Source: Paenibacillus sp. JQZ6Y-1
GTDB taxonomy: Bacteria > Bacillota > Bacilli > Paenibacillales > Paenibacillaceae
Assembly: GCF_040719145.1 (NCBI RefSeq)
Contig: NZ_JBFDUZ010000001.1
Span: 1,798,001-1,862,000, forward strand
DNA: 64,000 bases
Direction: 5' to 3'
Made by a program: the position numbers and the translations under genes. The notes beneath the pieces were generated by a model, which was not told the DNA's origin, did not search any database, and saw only the letters and a list, made by a program, of their open reading frames with translations. This document shows, in pieces, positions 1-9,048 of the stretch; position 1 is the first letter of the stretch, and the number at the start of each line of letters is the position of its first letter.

Positions 1-269
1 TGCTGCTTGCTGGAAGTGCTGTGTCGGTTGCCGGTGCTGTCGGTCTGGTTGGTCTAGTAGTTCCGCATCTAATGCGCGCGCTGGTCGGCAATGATTATCG
101 CTGGCTGGTACCGTATTGTCTGCTTGGCGGCGGTATTCTGCTGCTGCTATCAGATGTGGTTGCACGGCTGATTATTTCTCCATCCGAGCTACCGCTTGGC
201 GTGATGACGGCGCTGATTGGCGGGCCATTCTTCATTTATATCGCCCGCAAGGAGGTAACCCGGATATGA
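1..269 (+). CDS. Iron-siderophore ABC permease, FecCD family (3' part only)
   Basis: The reading frame is open from the left edge of the window, so only about 88 C-terminal residues are present. They contain the end of a BtuC/FecCD membrane domain: the coupling-helix region [13 protein letters not shown], two hydrophobic helices, and the typical [16 protein letters not shown] end. The family forms half of a permease dimer that imports ferric-siderophore complexes. Its stop overlaps the start of the next permease in an ATGA junction, so the two are translationally coupled. The substrate-binding protein is presumably further upstream. Confidence 0.9.
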   Translation, partial: LLAGSAVSVAGAVGLVGLVVPHLMRALVGNDYRWLVPYCLLGGGILLLLSDVVARLIISPSELPLGVMTALIGGPFFIYIARKEVTRI

Positions 270-1306
270 AAAAGACCTTTGTACTGCGTAGCCGTGGAAA
301 TGGCTTCTCTATACAGCTGGATAAGCACTCGCTCGGTATCATACTGATTCTTCTGCTGCTTGTATGTATAGCTGCGGTTCTGGGTACCAGTCTGGGGAGC
401 GATTGGATATCGCCGCTAGATGTGGTACGAAGCATTCTTGGTTTGGATAACGGGGACAATGATTTTGTTGTATTAACGCTACGTTTTCCAAGGGTACTAC
501 TATCGCTGCTGGTCGGGCTGGCGCTGGGCATGTCCGGTGCTATTTTACAAGGCATTATTCGCAATCCGCTGGCTTCGCCGGATGTGATCGGCATTACGGG
601 TGGTGCGGCAGTGGCGGCAGTTGGATTTGTCACGTTATTAGGCGGTGCAATTAGTATTAAAATGCTGCCACTGTTTGCGATTGTCGGTGCGTTAATAACG
701 GCGTTGATCATTTATATATTGGCTTGGAAATCGGGCGTAACACCGATTCGATTGGTGCTGATTGGGATCGGAGTATCAGCGATTACTGGCGCGGCGACAA
801 CCTTTATGCTGATTATTAGTCCATTTTATACAGCAGGGCAAGCGTATGTGTGGCTGACCGGCAGCATTTATGGAGCAACATGGACGGATGTGAATACGAT
901 CTGGCCTATACTGGTTATCGTTATTCCAGCAGCACTATGGCTAGCTCGCAGTCTGAATGCGCAGGAGTTCGGTGACGATCTGGCGACTGGTCTTGGTGTA
1001 ACAGTGCAGCTACATCGACTGCTACTGATCGGATGCAGTGTACTACTAGCAGGAATCGCGGTAGCAGTAGCAGGAACGATTGGATTCGCTGGTCTGATGG
1101 CACCGCATATTGCTCGTCGTTTGGTCGGGCGCATGTTTGGCAGTTTGCTGATCGTGTCGGGATTGATTGGAGCATTGATTGTGTTTGCCGCTGATCTGAT
1201 CGGGCGTACGCTGTTTGTTCCGCTGGATGTACCAGCAGGTGTGTTTACCGCTGGGATTGGAGCACCGTTTTTCTTATATTTGCTATTCCGTAATCGTAAT
1301 CAATAG
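266..1306 (+). CDS. Iron-siderophore ABC permease, FecCD family
   Basis: 346-residue integral membrane protein with about nine to ten hydrophobic segments and the FecCD signatures [19 protein letters not shown] (around residue 90) and [13 protein letters not shown] (around 280). With the preceding permease it should form the heterodimeric channel of a ferric-siderophore importer. I place the start at the ATG at 266, which overlaps the upstream stop (ATGA) and follows a GGAGG. A longer frame reaching back to 116 lies inside the upstream gene and is not supported. The C terminus has the usual [18 protein letters not shown] ending. Confidence 0.93.
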   Translation: MKKTFVLRSRGNGFSIQLDKHSLGIILILLLLVCIAAVLGTSLGSDWISPLDVVRSILGLDNGDNDFVVLTLRFPRVLLSLLVGLALGMSGAILQGIIRNPLASPDVIGITGGAAVAAVGFVTLLGGAISIKMLPLFAIVGALITALIIYILAWKSGVTPIRLVLIGIGVSAITGAATTFMLIISPFYTAGQAYVWLTGSIYGATWTDVNTIWPILVIVIPAALWLARSLNAQEFGDDLATGLGVTVQLHRLLLIGCSVLLAGIAVAVAGTIGFAGLMAPHIARRLVGRMFGSLLIVSGLIGALIVFAADLIGRTLFVPLDVPAGVFTAGIGAPFFLYLLFRNRNQ

Positions 1307-1332
1307 TCATATCTGCCAGAGGAGGAATATGT

Positions 1333-2151
1333 ATGAGTATACTAGAAGCCAAAGAGTTAACCATCACGTATGGCGCGGCTCCTGTGATTGAAAATCTAAA
1401 TCTAACCATTCCATCTGGGCAAATCACGGTGCTGATTGGCAGTAACGGCTGCGGCAAATCAACACTGTTGCGTACGATGGCGCGCCTGCTCAAGTCGCGT
1501 TCCGGCTCAGTGCTGCTGGATGGTGAGGATATTGCACGCTTGCAAACCAAGGAGGTATCGCGGCGCATGTCGATTTTGCCACAGGGACCGACAGCGCCGG
1601 AAGGGCTAACAGTGAATCAGCTAGTGCGGCAAGGACGTTATCCGCACCAGAGCTGGCTCAAGCAGTGGTCTCGTGAAGACGAACAGATGGTACAGCGGGC
1701 GCTACAAGCGACCCGTCTTACCGAACTGTCAGATCGTCCGGTGGATGCACTGTCGGGTGGTCAGCGTCAGCGCGCTTGGATTGCGATGACACTGGCACAG
1801 GGAACCGAAACGCTACTGCTAGATGAACCGACCACTTATCTGGATATGACGCATCAAATCGAAATTTTGGATTTGTTATTTGAGCTGAATGAGCATGAAG
1901 GTCGTACGATTGTTATGGTGCTGCATGATCTGAATCTAGCATGTCGGTATGCGCATCATATTGTGGCGGTACAAAATCGCAATATTTTCGCACAAGGCAA
2001 GCCGGAGGAAATTATCAATCAAGAACTAGTACGGCAGGTGTTTCATATGGAGTGTGAGATTGCAGTCGATCCGCTGTTTGGCACACCGCTTTGTATTCCA
2101 CATGGAAAGGGGCGACGTCTGCATGATCCAGCAGTCACATCACAGATTTGA
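1333..2151 (+). CDS. Iron-siderophore ABC transporter ATPase (FecE/FhuC family)
   Basis: 272-residue cytoplasmic ATPase energising the two permeases just upstream. Walker A is GSNGCGKST (about residues 36-44), the ABC signature is LSGGQRQR (about 140), Walker B is TLLLDEPTTYLD (about 160), and the H-loop histidine follows in VLHDLN. The length and the YPHQSWL-type linker are typical of the FecE/FhuC subfamily. A GGAGG at 1321 precedes the ATG at good spacing. The gene overlaps the next one by 29 bases, making it part of the same operon. Confidence 0.95.
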   Translation: MSILEAKELTITYGAAPVIENLNLTIPSGQITVLIGSNGCGKSTLLRTMARLLKSRSGSVLLDGEDIARLQTKEVSRRMSILPQGPTAPEGLTVNQLVRQGRYPHQSWLKQWSREDEQMVQRALQATRLTELSDRPVDALSGGQRQRAWIAMTLAQGTETLLLDEPTTYLDMTHQIEILDLLFELNEHEGRTIVMVLHDLNLACRYAHHIVAVQNRNIFAQGKPEEIINQELVRQVFHMECEIAVDPLFGTPLCIPHGKGRRLHDPAVTSQI

Positions 2152-2920
2152 ACCGCATGAGCTGGATGTATTGACCTCACAATATCGGCTGGCATTGGAG
2201 CCGGGGCAAGACCCGTCATTTTCGCTTCCTTGTCGGGAACTACTGAAACCCGAACGGAGCCAGCCCTATTTGCAGCGGGTCGCGGGCATTTTTGAAACAG
2301 ATTCGATGACAGCGAATGTATCCCTTTTTGCCAAGCGGTATGCCTATTTGACGATTGCTGCGGGGTTGTTTGCTATGTCACGATATAACAAGGCACTGGA
2401 TTTGACGCTGGAAAATTGTACGCTGGATTCGTACCGTAAGGGTGAGGCATGGCTTCCACGCGTGCTGCTGCATGATCTATCGGTGACGATGCCGGAGCCA
2501 GAGCAGCGCCATGTTTGGCGCGATGAACTGATCCGGCGTATGTTTGCCGATAATCTGGAAAGAGTCTGGTCAGCGCTATCACGCGATACCGGAGTGTCAA
2601 AGGCGGTCTTATGGGAAAATACGGCGATTTATATGTACTGGCTATACGAAAACTCGTTTGTGGAAGGAGCCAAAGGTGAGGAGCTAGCACGGATAGAGGA
2701 GGACTTTCACTATCTGCTGCATGATGCACCAGCGGTATTATTTGGCGACCGTAAAAATCCGCTACATACCTTCAACACGCCGAAGCGCACCACGATGGTA
2801 TCTGAAACCCCGATTCGTGTGCGGAAAACATGCTGCTTGTATTATCTGGCGGCGGATGAGCCTGATGATTATTGTCCTACCTGTCCTAAGTTAAAGCATG
2901 GAGCGGCAAGCTGTATATAA
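2123..2920 (+). CDS. FhuF-like siderophore-iron reductase, 2Fe-2S
   Basis: 265-residue protein related to the FhuF ferric-siderophore reductases, which release iron from the chelator in the cytoplasm. The key feature is the C-terminal cluster CC-x10-C-x2-C (about residues 239-254), the unusual ligand pattern that binds the 2Fe-2S centre in FhuF. I choose the ATG at 2123, which follows GGAAAGGGGCG, over an in-frame ATG at 2054 deep inside the ATPase gene. Overlap with the transporter gene suggests joint expression, so import and reduction of one siderophore are coupled here. Confidence 0.85.
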   Translation: MIQQSHHRFEPHELDVLTSQYRLALEPGQDPSFSLPCRELLKPERSQPYLQRVAGIFETDSMTANVSLFAKRYAYLTIAAGLFAMSRYNKALDLTLENCTLDSYRKGEAWLPRVLLHDLSVTMPEPEQRHVWRDELIRRMFADNLERVWSALSRDTGVSKAVLWENTAIYMYWLYENSFVEGAKGEELARIEEDFHYLLHDAPAVLFGDRKNPLHTFNTPKRTTMVSETPIRVRKTCCLYYLAADEPDDYCPTCPKLKHGAASCI

Positions 2921-2962
2921 GCGACTGCCGTTCTAGCGTTTCATTCTTTTATGCAGAGACAT

Positions 2963-3001
2963 CGATTCCTCATAGCTTTGCAAGTACGTTATGGGGAATC
3001 G
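2963..3001 (+). terminator. Imperfect hairpin after the importer/reductase genes
   Basis: Arms of 12 bases (2963-2974 and 2990-3001) pair with one mismatch around a 15-base loop. No clear T-run follows, so termination is uncertain. The rest of 2921-3228 shows nothing recognisable. Confidence 0.35.
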
Positions 3002-3228
3002 TTATCGCTGTACAAGGTTTTTAGAATGCAGGATGTCGTGGAATTCTAATATAAGAACAGGATCGACACAAAACAATAATATTCGATAAACAGCGATTTA
3101 CCGCACATCCAAGTGCGATTGCATCCTTTTACAAAAAACATATTCCTCTATTCAGCAGTGTATGCCTATTTTGCTGTCGTTTTCTTCTATAATCCATAAC
3201 TTTCTTACATTTCCTAAAAAGTTGATTG

Positions 3229-3256
3229 TTGACAACTATATCACGCATCTTATAAG
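3229..3256 (+). promoter_or_regulatory. Sigma-A-type promoter of the siderophore operon
   Basis: TTGACA at 3229-3234 matches the -35 consensus fully. TATAAG at 3251-3256 matches the -10 in five of six positions, with a 16-base spacer. Transcription would start near 3263, placing the Fur box just downstream. Confidence 0.7.
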
Positions 3257-3273
3257 ATAGGAATCGTATGAAT

Positions 3274-3292
3274 GATACTGATAATCATTATC
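3274..3292 (+). promoter_or_regulatory. Fur box
   Basis: The 19-base site matches the classical Fur consensus GATAATGATAATCATTATC at 18 of 19 positions (one A to C change at position 5). It sits about 11 bases after the predicted transcription start and before the ribosome binding site at 3305-3310. Iron-bound Fur should therefore block transcription of the whole siderophore operon. Confidence 0.9.
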
Positions 3293-3318
3293 ATCTTAGA
3301 AAACGGAGGAGATATGTT

Positions 3319-4383
3319 GTGCATGTTACAGAAATGCAAAATCTGCAAAATCGGTTAATTGCGAAAGCTGCCGATGAGCTGGGAATACAATGCGAGTTGC
3401 TGATTCCGGGCTGCGAGGATTTTTTGCAATTGAGGAAGCAGGATGTCAGCATTGTCATTAACAAGACTCGCTCCCACCGCTTGCCGCTTATGTCAGGATT
3501 ACTTGCCAAAAATAAGCAGGCTGCGAATCAGCTGCTATCACAGCAAGGATTACCTGTACCTGCTCACATCGTACTCAGTGATAGTGATAGGAATGAACAG
3601 GCGTTATCGTTTCTGGAATCTGTATCGGCAGCCGGACAGTCGTTGGTGGTCAAGCCGCTGGATAGTAGTGGTGGCAATGGAGTAACCCTTGATGTACGTA
3701 CACAGCAGCAGTTGGCAAAGGCAATGAAGGATGCGTCGGCATTCAGCGAACAGATACTGCTGCAACAGTATGTACAAGGCAATGACTACCGAGTACTGGT
3801 TATCGACAGCAAGGTAGTAGCAGTGACGGAATATTCACCTGCGTATCTGGTTGGTGACGGTCAACGAACGATTGGAGAACTGATCGACGATCTGAATCGT
3901 CAGCATCTGAGGCAAACTCCGATTGGTCAGCTGACTCTGTTCCATAAGCTACAGCCGGATGATCCGTCGATTGTGCAGTCTTTGGCAGAGAAGGGATATA
4001 CGCTTGATGCTGTACCAGAAACAGGCTGCACCGTTACGCTATATTCGCTGCAACATACCGAGATTGATAAGGTGAGCGAGTTCTCGCGTGATTGCACAGA
4101 TGAGATTCATGCCCACAATCAGGCACTTGCCATTCACGCCGCACAGATTCTGAATATCGACGTCGCTGGCATCGACATTCGCTGCAATGACATTTCAATT
4201 CCTTTAACTTCCGATTGTGGCGGTATATTGGAGGTGAATGCACTGCCGGACTTTGTATTTCATGTCTATCCGTATGAGGGGCAAAGTCGGGATGTAGCGC
4301 GTCGATATGTAGAATATTTATTTCATCAACCAGTCAATGAACCCGTTGCAACGAGTTCAAACCTACAAAGGAGTGTACATTGA
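3319..4383 (+). CDS. ATP-grasp ligase of the siderophore operon
   Basis: About 354 residues. An ATP-grasp fold is seen from the nucleotide-binding stretch VVKPLDSSGGNGVTL, the LQQYVQGNDYRVLVIDSKVV segment and the metal-binding end GILEVNALPD. The middle part with PAYLVGDGQRTIGELID resembles the ATP-grasp domains of cyanophycin synthetase and GshF, which join an amine to a carboxyl through an acyl phosphate. An ATP-grasp protein (PvsA) also occurs in vibrioferrin biosynthesis, so ligation of an amino acid to a siderophore intermediate is the likely role. An in-frame ATG at 3268 lies upstream of the Fur box and would put the operator inside the gene. I prefer the GTG at 3319, eight bases after GGAGGA. 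ATG 3334 is an alternative. Confidence 0.85.
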   Translation: MHVTEMQNLQNRLIAKAADELGIQCELLIPGCEDFLQLRKQDVSIVINKTRSHRLPLMSGLLAKNKQAANQLLSQQGLPVPAHIVLSDSDRNEQALSFLESVSAAGQSLVVKPLDSSGGNGVTLDVRTQQQLAKAMKDASAFSEQILLQQYVQGNDYRVLVIDSKVVAVTEYSPAYLVGDGQRTIGELIDDLNRQHLRQTPIGQLTLFHKLQPDDPSIVQSLAEKGYTLDAVPETGCTVTLYSLQHTEIDKVSEFSRDCTDEIHAHNQALAIHAAQILNIDVAGIDIRCNDISIPLTSDCGGILEVNALPDFVFHVYPYEGQSRDVARRYVEYLFHQPVNEPVATSSNLQRSVH

Positions 4384-4384
4384 T

Positions 4385-5734
4385 ATGTCACTGGAATTAC
4401 AAAGTCGGTATTTGAAAATGCAGGAGCAAAAGGAATCGAATGCACGCGCGTATCCACGCCATTTCCCGCTTGTGATCAGCAAGGCGAAGGGCATCATGGT
4501 GACCGATACGGAAGGACGGCAATATTACGATTGCCTTGCCGGAGCAGGAACGCTGGCGCTGGGACATAATCATGATGTGGTTATTGAGGCGATTCGGGAG
4601 GTGCTGGATCAGCAGATTCCTTTACATACGTTAGATCTGGCGACGCCGCTGAAGCTGGCGTTTATGGAGGAACTGTTCTCGCTGTTGCCAGTGGAGATGA
4701 GGGATCATTCCAAAATTCAGTTTTGTGGACCAACTGGGGCGGACGCAGTGGAAGCAGCGATCAAGCTAGTGAAAACAGCGACTGGTGGGCGTTCGATTCT
4801 TGCTTTTCAGGGCAGCTATCATGGCTCTACACAGGCGACGATGGCGATGAGTGGCAATCTGAGCAAGAAGCAGCATTTGCAAAGTTTGCTGCCGGATGTA
4901 CATTTCCTGCCATTTCCGTATGAGTATCGTTGCCCGTTCGGTGTAGGTGGCGAAATGACAGCACAGCTGAGTGCGCAATATATCGAGAATCTGCTCGACG
5001 ATTGTGAAAGTGGTATTTCCGCGCCATGCGGTGTGATCGTGGAAACAGTGCAAGGCGAAGGCGGAGCGATACCAGCGAATATCTACTGGTTGCAGGAGCT
5101 GCGCCGAATCACGGCAGAACGCGGCATTCCGCTGATCATTGACGAGGTACAGACGGGATTTGGACGTACGGGAAAAATGTTCTCGTTTGAACATGCAGGG
5201 ATTGTGCCGGATGTGATTATCTGTTCCAAAGCGGTCGGTGGCAGTCTGCCGATGTCGGTCATTATGTATCGCGATGAGCTTGATCGCTGGCAACCGGGAG
5301 CGCACACAGGTACATTCCGTGGCAATCAGATGGCGATGGCAACGGGGCTGGCAACTCTTCGTTATATCAAGAATCAGCATGTAATGGACAATGTGCGCGA
5401 ACGCGGACAGCAGATCATGAACCGGTTGCGCAGTCTGCAAGAGAGTGTGCCTTCGCTTGGTGATGTGCGGGGTCGTGGCTTGATGATTGGCGTGGAAATT
5501 GTCGATACTACAGCTGCCGTCGATCGGCTGGGTCATTATCCACCGAGTGGTAAATTGGCAGAACAGATTCAACAGCGCTGCTTTGCCAATGGATTGATCA
5601 TCGAGGTAGGCGGACGGCATTCGTCAGTGATTCGCTTCCTACCACCGCTCGTGATCAGCGAGCAGGAAACGAACAAGGTGCTGGAGCTGTTCACTATGTC
5701 GGTGCATGAAGCGCTGGCGGAGTACAGACGCTAA
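4385..5734 (+). CDS. Diaminobutyrate-2-oxoglutarate-type aminotransferase (AcsF-like)
   Basis: 449-residue class III PLP aminotransferase. Visible are GPTGADAVEAAIKL (phosphate cup), DEVQTGFGRTGKMF, and SKAVGGSLP with the PLP lysine near residue 284. The closest family members convert aspartate semialdehyde and glutamate to L-2,4-diaminobutyrate, the diamine used in achromobactin and rhizobactin/schizokinen pathways. In this operon it would supply the amine substrate, replacing SbnA/SbnB, which make diaminopropionate for staphyloferrin B. The ATG at 4385 follows AAAGGAG. The stop overlaps the next start (TAATG). Confidence 0.88.
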   Translation: MSLELQSRYLKMQEQKESNARAYPRHFPLVISKAKGIMVTDTEGRQYYDCLAGAGTLALGHNHDVVIEAIREVLDQQIPLHTLDLATPLKLAFMEELFSLLPVEMRDHSKIQFCGPTGADAVEAAIKLVKTATGGRSILAFQGSYHGSTQATMAMSGNLSKKQHLQSLLPDVHFLPFPYEYRCPFGVGGEMTAQLSAQYIENLLDDCESGISAPCGVIVETVQGEGGAIPANIYWLQELRRITAERGIPLIIDEVQTGFGRTGKMFSFEHAGIVPDVIICSKAVGGSLPMSVIMYRDELDRWQPGAHTGTFRGNQMAMATGLATLRYIKNQHVMDNVRERGQQIMNRLRSLQESVPSLGDVRGRGLMIGVEIVDTTAAVDRLGHYPPSGKLAEQIQQRCFANGLIIEVGGRHSSVIRFLPPLVISEQETNKVLELFTMSVHEALAEYRR

Positions 5735-7176
5735 TGTCACTCCTTGGTCGGCTGCGACAGCATGCAGTGCTAGGATCGATTCTGATTGGTGCTTTTTCAC
5801 TCGTACTGACGAATAGTGCGTTCAATGTGCTGTTACCTTATTTTGTACAGTATTACGATGTATCTACATTGACGGGTGGTTGGATTATCGCTCTGTATAT
5901 GCTGGCGATGACATTAACGATGCCAGTCGCTTCATTGATCGTAGATCGGCTCGGTCGCAAGCGTACGTACATGCTAGGTATTGTGCTGTATGGGTCCTTT
6001 TCCATTCTCGGTGCGCTGTTCTATCCGTATGTAGCGGTCATGCTGGTGGTGCGATTTGTGCATGGTGTAGCGGCGGGGCTAATGATTCCGCTATCGTTGG
6101 TGCTGCTATTTGACTATTATGGCACCGAGGTACGGGGGCGTATTACCGGAGCATGGGGCATGCTGCTGATGATTGCTCCTGCAGTCGGTCCCACATTGGG
6201 CGGAATTATTATTCAATTTGGTCGATTGGATCTGCTGCTATGGCTGAATGTGCCGTTTGCGATTGGAGCGCTGATCTGGTGTGGGCGATATATTCAGGTG
6301 TACGAACCGGCACGACGTAAGTCGGTGCAGCTATCTAGTCTACTGTTGATGGTAGGCGGAATTGCGCTGCTTAGCTTCGGCATTCAGCTGCATGCGTCGA
6401 CATGGCTGCCTGTCTGGGTACCGTGGCTAATGCTGGCAGCCGGGCTATCTTCGCTGGTCATCTTCGTTCGAGTGGAGAATCGACGTAGTGAGCCAATGAT
6501 TCGGTACGGACTACTACGGCAAAATCGGATCTTCGCGTGGACGGTATTCATCTCTACGATTCAGGATTGTGTCATGTTCGGGGCGATCTTCGCACTGCCG
6601 CTGTTATTTCAGCAGGTGTTTGGCTTATCACCGTCATGGTCAGGGATGATGTTTTTGCCGACGGCGATTGGTACGAGCCTATTCATGTGGATTGGCGGTA
6701 CATGGATGGACAAAGGGCAATCGCGCCGCTTTATCGCTTGGGGCGCATTGCTAGTGACGGGGACGCTGATTTCCTTTGCTTGGCTGCCGCACATGACAGT
6801 GACGATGGCAGTTCTGGTCATTGTTGTGCTGATGGCTCTACGCGGGATCGGTATGGGCTTGTCCGGTATGAGCGTATCGGCGATTGGGCTACAAGCGTTA
6901 CCTGAAGAGGATATGCACGAAGGCTCGGCACTGGCGACCACACTGCAACGATTGATCTCATCGTTTGCGCTTATTATATTGACGCTCTTTTACGATGCGC
7001 GTTGGCAGATGCTGATGACAGCCGGGCAATCGGCAAGTGCGGCACAGTGGGCGGCATTGCGAGAGATTTTTCTGATTCTCGGCGGGCTGCTACTATGCAC
7101 GCTGCCGGTTATTTTAACCATAACAAGAAAGAAGGTTGGCATCATTGTTGAAGATCATAAGCAAACCACAGCCTGA
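5734..7176 (+). CDS. MFS exporter, probable siderophore efflux
   Basis: 480-residue polytopic membrane protein of the major facilitator superfamily, most like the 12-14 helix DHA2 drug exporters. Seen are the first-helix asparagines TNSAFNVLLPYF, motif A-like VDRLGRKRTYMLG after helix 2, and motif C-like GMLLMIAPAVGPTLGG in helix 5. Equivalent exporters (SbnD in staphyloferrin B, YhcA in achromobactin) occur inside the biosynthetic operon, so secretion of the finished siderophore is inferred. Start and stop overlap both neighbours. Confidence 0.88.
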   Translation: MSLLGRLRQHAVLGSILIGAFSLVLTNSAFNVLLPYFVQYYDVSTLTGGWIIALYMLAMTLTMPVASLIVDRLGRKRTYMLGIVLYGSFSILGALFYPYVAVMLVVRFVHGVAAGLMIPLSLVLLFDYYGTEVRGRITGAWGMLLMIAPAVGPTLGGIIIQFGRLDLLLWLNVPFAIGALIWCGRYIQVYEPARRKSVQLSSLLLMVGGIALLSFGIQLHASTWLPVWVPWLMLAAGLSSLVIFVRVENRRSEPMIRYGLLRQNRIFAWTVFISTIQDCVMFGAIFALPLLFQQVFGLSPSWSGMMFLPTAIGTSLFMWIGGTWMDKGQSRRFIAWGALLVTGTLISFAWLPHMTVTMAVLVIVVLMALRGIGMGLSGMSVSAIGLQALPEEDMHEGSALATTLQRLISSFALIILTLFYDARWQMLMTAGQSASAAQWAALREIFLILGGLLLCTLPVILTITRKKVGIIVEDHKQTTA

Positions 7177-9043
7177 TTGCTTGCATCAAGCCGGTCAACA
7201 TGCCTGCAAGCTGTTGCTGAACTGCTATATTCGCGAATGGAGAGATCAGCGTCCTCAGCAGATTGTAGTGGATGAAGCAGCTATGGCAGCTGTGATCCGG
7301 TTTCCTCATAGCGGCATGATAGTCAAGGCAGAGCTGGCGTATTATTCGGCAGTCGGCGAGCATGAATATGCGTCGCTGTTGTGGTCTAGCGATGGATCAA
7401 CAGAGAAAGTAACGATGGAAAAGGCAGCATCTCAGCTGCCAACGGAATCGTCGTGGATAGATGAAGCGACATCAGGTAAATATGTGCCTGCACAGGAGTC
7501 GGCATTTTTCCCAACACATCAATCAGCTGATGCTGATGAGCAACCATCCGCATTGAGTTATGATCAGCTACTGCGTTGGATGATTGCAGAGCTTTCTGCC
7601 GCGCAGAATGTAGAGATAGATGCTGTGCAGCAGTTTATGAGTCGAGTCGATAACAGTGTGCGCAATATGGCGCTGTATATGCAGCACGCGCAACGTAAAC
7701 AGAATGAAGTTCATGACTATAGAACGTCGGAACAGGGGCTGGTGTGTGGGCATCCATTTCATCCTTTTCCGAAAAGCACGGTTGGATTTCATTCAGAGGA
7801 CAAGCAACGGTTTAGCCCGGAGTTAGGAGCTTCCTTTCAGCTGTGTTATATGGCAGTGCATCGGGATTGCTATAGCACAGAATGGGTGGACGAGCAGACA
7901 GAAATTCAATTTACACAAGCATTGGAGACGCTATTGCAGGATATACTACGTACACAGTCTGACCGTATAGCGGATGATTATGCGCTGCTGCCTATGCATC
8001 CTTGGCAGTATGAGCATGTGCAGCAGTTACTGGATGTACAGCAGTATATAAAGCAGCGGCTACTGATTCCACTGGGCGCCGCTGGCCCGCTCGCTTATCC
8101 AACCTCTTCTGTTCGTACGGTATATGTGCCGGATATGAACTGCAATATGAAGCTACCACTGAATATTCAGATTACCAATCTAACGCGCAATAACAGTCAG
8201 GAGCAGATGCAGCGAACATTGGAAGCAGCACGTTATGTGCTAGATAGAGATGGTTTTGCTGACGAGCAGGGTACACATATCGCTTATGAAAAAGGGATCG
8301 GTACATGTACGTTTATAGATGAGCAGATTACGTGTCTATTCACGGTAGCGTATCGACCGATCACGTTCGATCCAGCATGTACGTATGTGTTATCCAGTTT
8401 GGTAGAAAGTCATGTTCCGGGCGGTATGTCTCGATTGGTGAAGATGCTAGAGGAACAGGTTCAGAAGCAGGAATCAGCTGAAGCAGAAGCCGAGCATCAT
8501 CCTTCACAGATGCTTATCCAACAGGCAGAGCGATGGTTACAGAAGTATTTGGAGCTGTCCTTGCTGCCGATTGTGCGGATTGCCGAGCGAGAAGGCATTC
8601 ATTTTGAAGCCCATTTGCAAAATACGCTAGTAACGCTGTATGAAGGAATGCCGAAGCAGTTTATCCTTCGCGATCTGGAAGGGGTTAGCGTAGAGGAGCA
8701 GCATGGGCGACAACATCTACTGCAATCAAAGCAACCTCAGTATCTGTTCTACGATCAGCAATCGGCGCGGAATCGTACGACGTACTATTTTATCGTGAAT
8801 CATCTTGGTTCGCTGATTCATGTGCTAGCACGGGATACGGGATGCCGGGAGCAACATTACTGGCGCATCGCGCAGGCAGTATTGAAACGAGAGTTGGAGG
8901 AGACGGGCAATAGCTTCGCTGATTACCTGCTGCAAGCAGATGCTTTTCTGGCGAAACAGAATTTGCGTAGCTGTCTGCGAGGGCATGGCGATACACCGGA
9001 TTACGTATATGTAACTAACCAACTAAAGTCAACGGAGGAGTGA
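7145..9043 (+). CDS. NIS siderophore synthetase, IucA/IucC family (first copy)
   Basis: About 632 residues. NIS synthetases use ATP to adenylate citrate or a related acid and join it to an amine or alcohol. Family signatures are GHPFHPFPKSTVGF (about residue 200), LPMHPWQ (about 280), the S-x-R / K / T-N-x-x-R binding set around SSVRTV and MKLPLNIQITN, and E-x-H-x-Q-N (FEAHLQN) near the C-terminal FhuF-like subdomain. No ATG is usable. TTG at 7145 lies nine bases after GAAGG, and TTG 7136 is the alternative. The start overlaps the exporter gene. I cannot assign NIS type A, B or C by eye. Confidence 0.92.
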   Translation: MLKIISKPQPDCLHQAGQHACKLLLNCYIREWRDQRPQQIVVDEAAMAAVIRFPHSGMIVKAELAYYSAVGEHEYASLLWSSDGSTEKVTMEKAASQLPTESSWIDEATSGKYVPAQESAFFPTHQSADADEQPSALSYDQLLRWMIAELSAAQNVEIDAVQQFMSRVDNSVRNMALYMQHAQRKQNEVHDYRTSEQGLVCGHPFHPFPKSTVGFHSEDKQRFSPELGASFQLCYMAVHRDCYSTEWVDEQTEIQFTQALETLLQDILRTQSDRIADDYALLPMHPWQYEHVQQLLDVQQYIKQRLLIPLGAAGPLAYPTSSVRTVYVPDMNCNMKLPLNIQITNLTRNNSQEQMQRTLEAARYVLDRDGFADEQGTHIAYEKGIGTCTFIDEQITCLFTVAYRPITFDPACTYVLSSLVESHVPGGMSRLVKMLEEQVQKQESAEAEAEHHPSQMLIQQAERWLQKYLELSLLPIVRIAEREGIHFEAHLQNTLVTLYEGMPKQFILRDLEGVSVEEQHGRQHLLQSKQPQYLFYDQQSARNRTTYYFIVNHLGSLIHVLARDTGCREQHYWRIAQAVLKRELEETGNSFADYLLQADAFLAKQNLRSCLRGHGDTPDYVYVTNQLKSTEE

Positions 9044-9048
9044 GCACA

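Noticed and set aside
116-265. Extended N terminus of the second permease (start at 116)
   Set aside because: It lies within the upstream permease gene and adds no hydrophobic or conserved sequence; the ATGA junction at 266 with GGAGG fits the family start.
4766-5620. 284-residue minus-strand frame inside the aminotransferase gene
   Set aside because: Shadow of a well-supported gene, no ribosome binding site and low-complexity composition.
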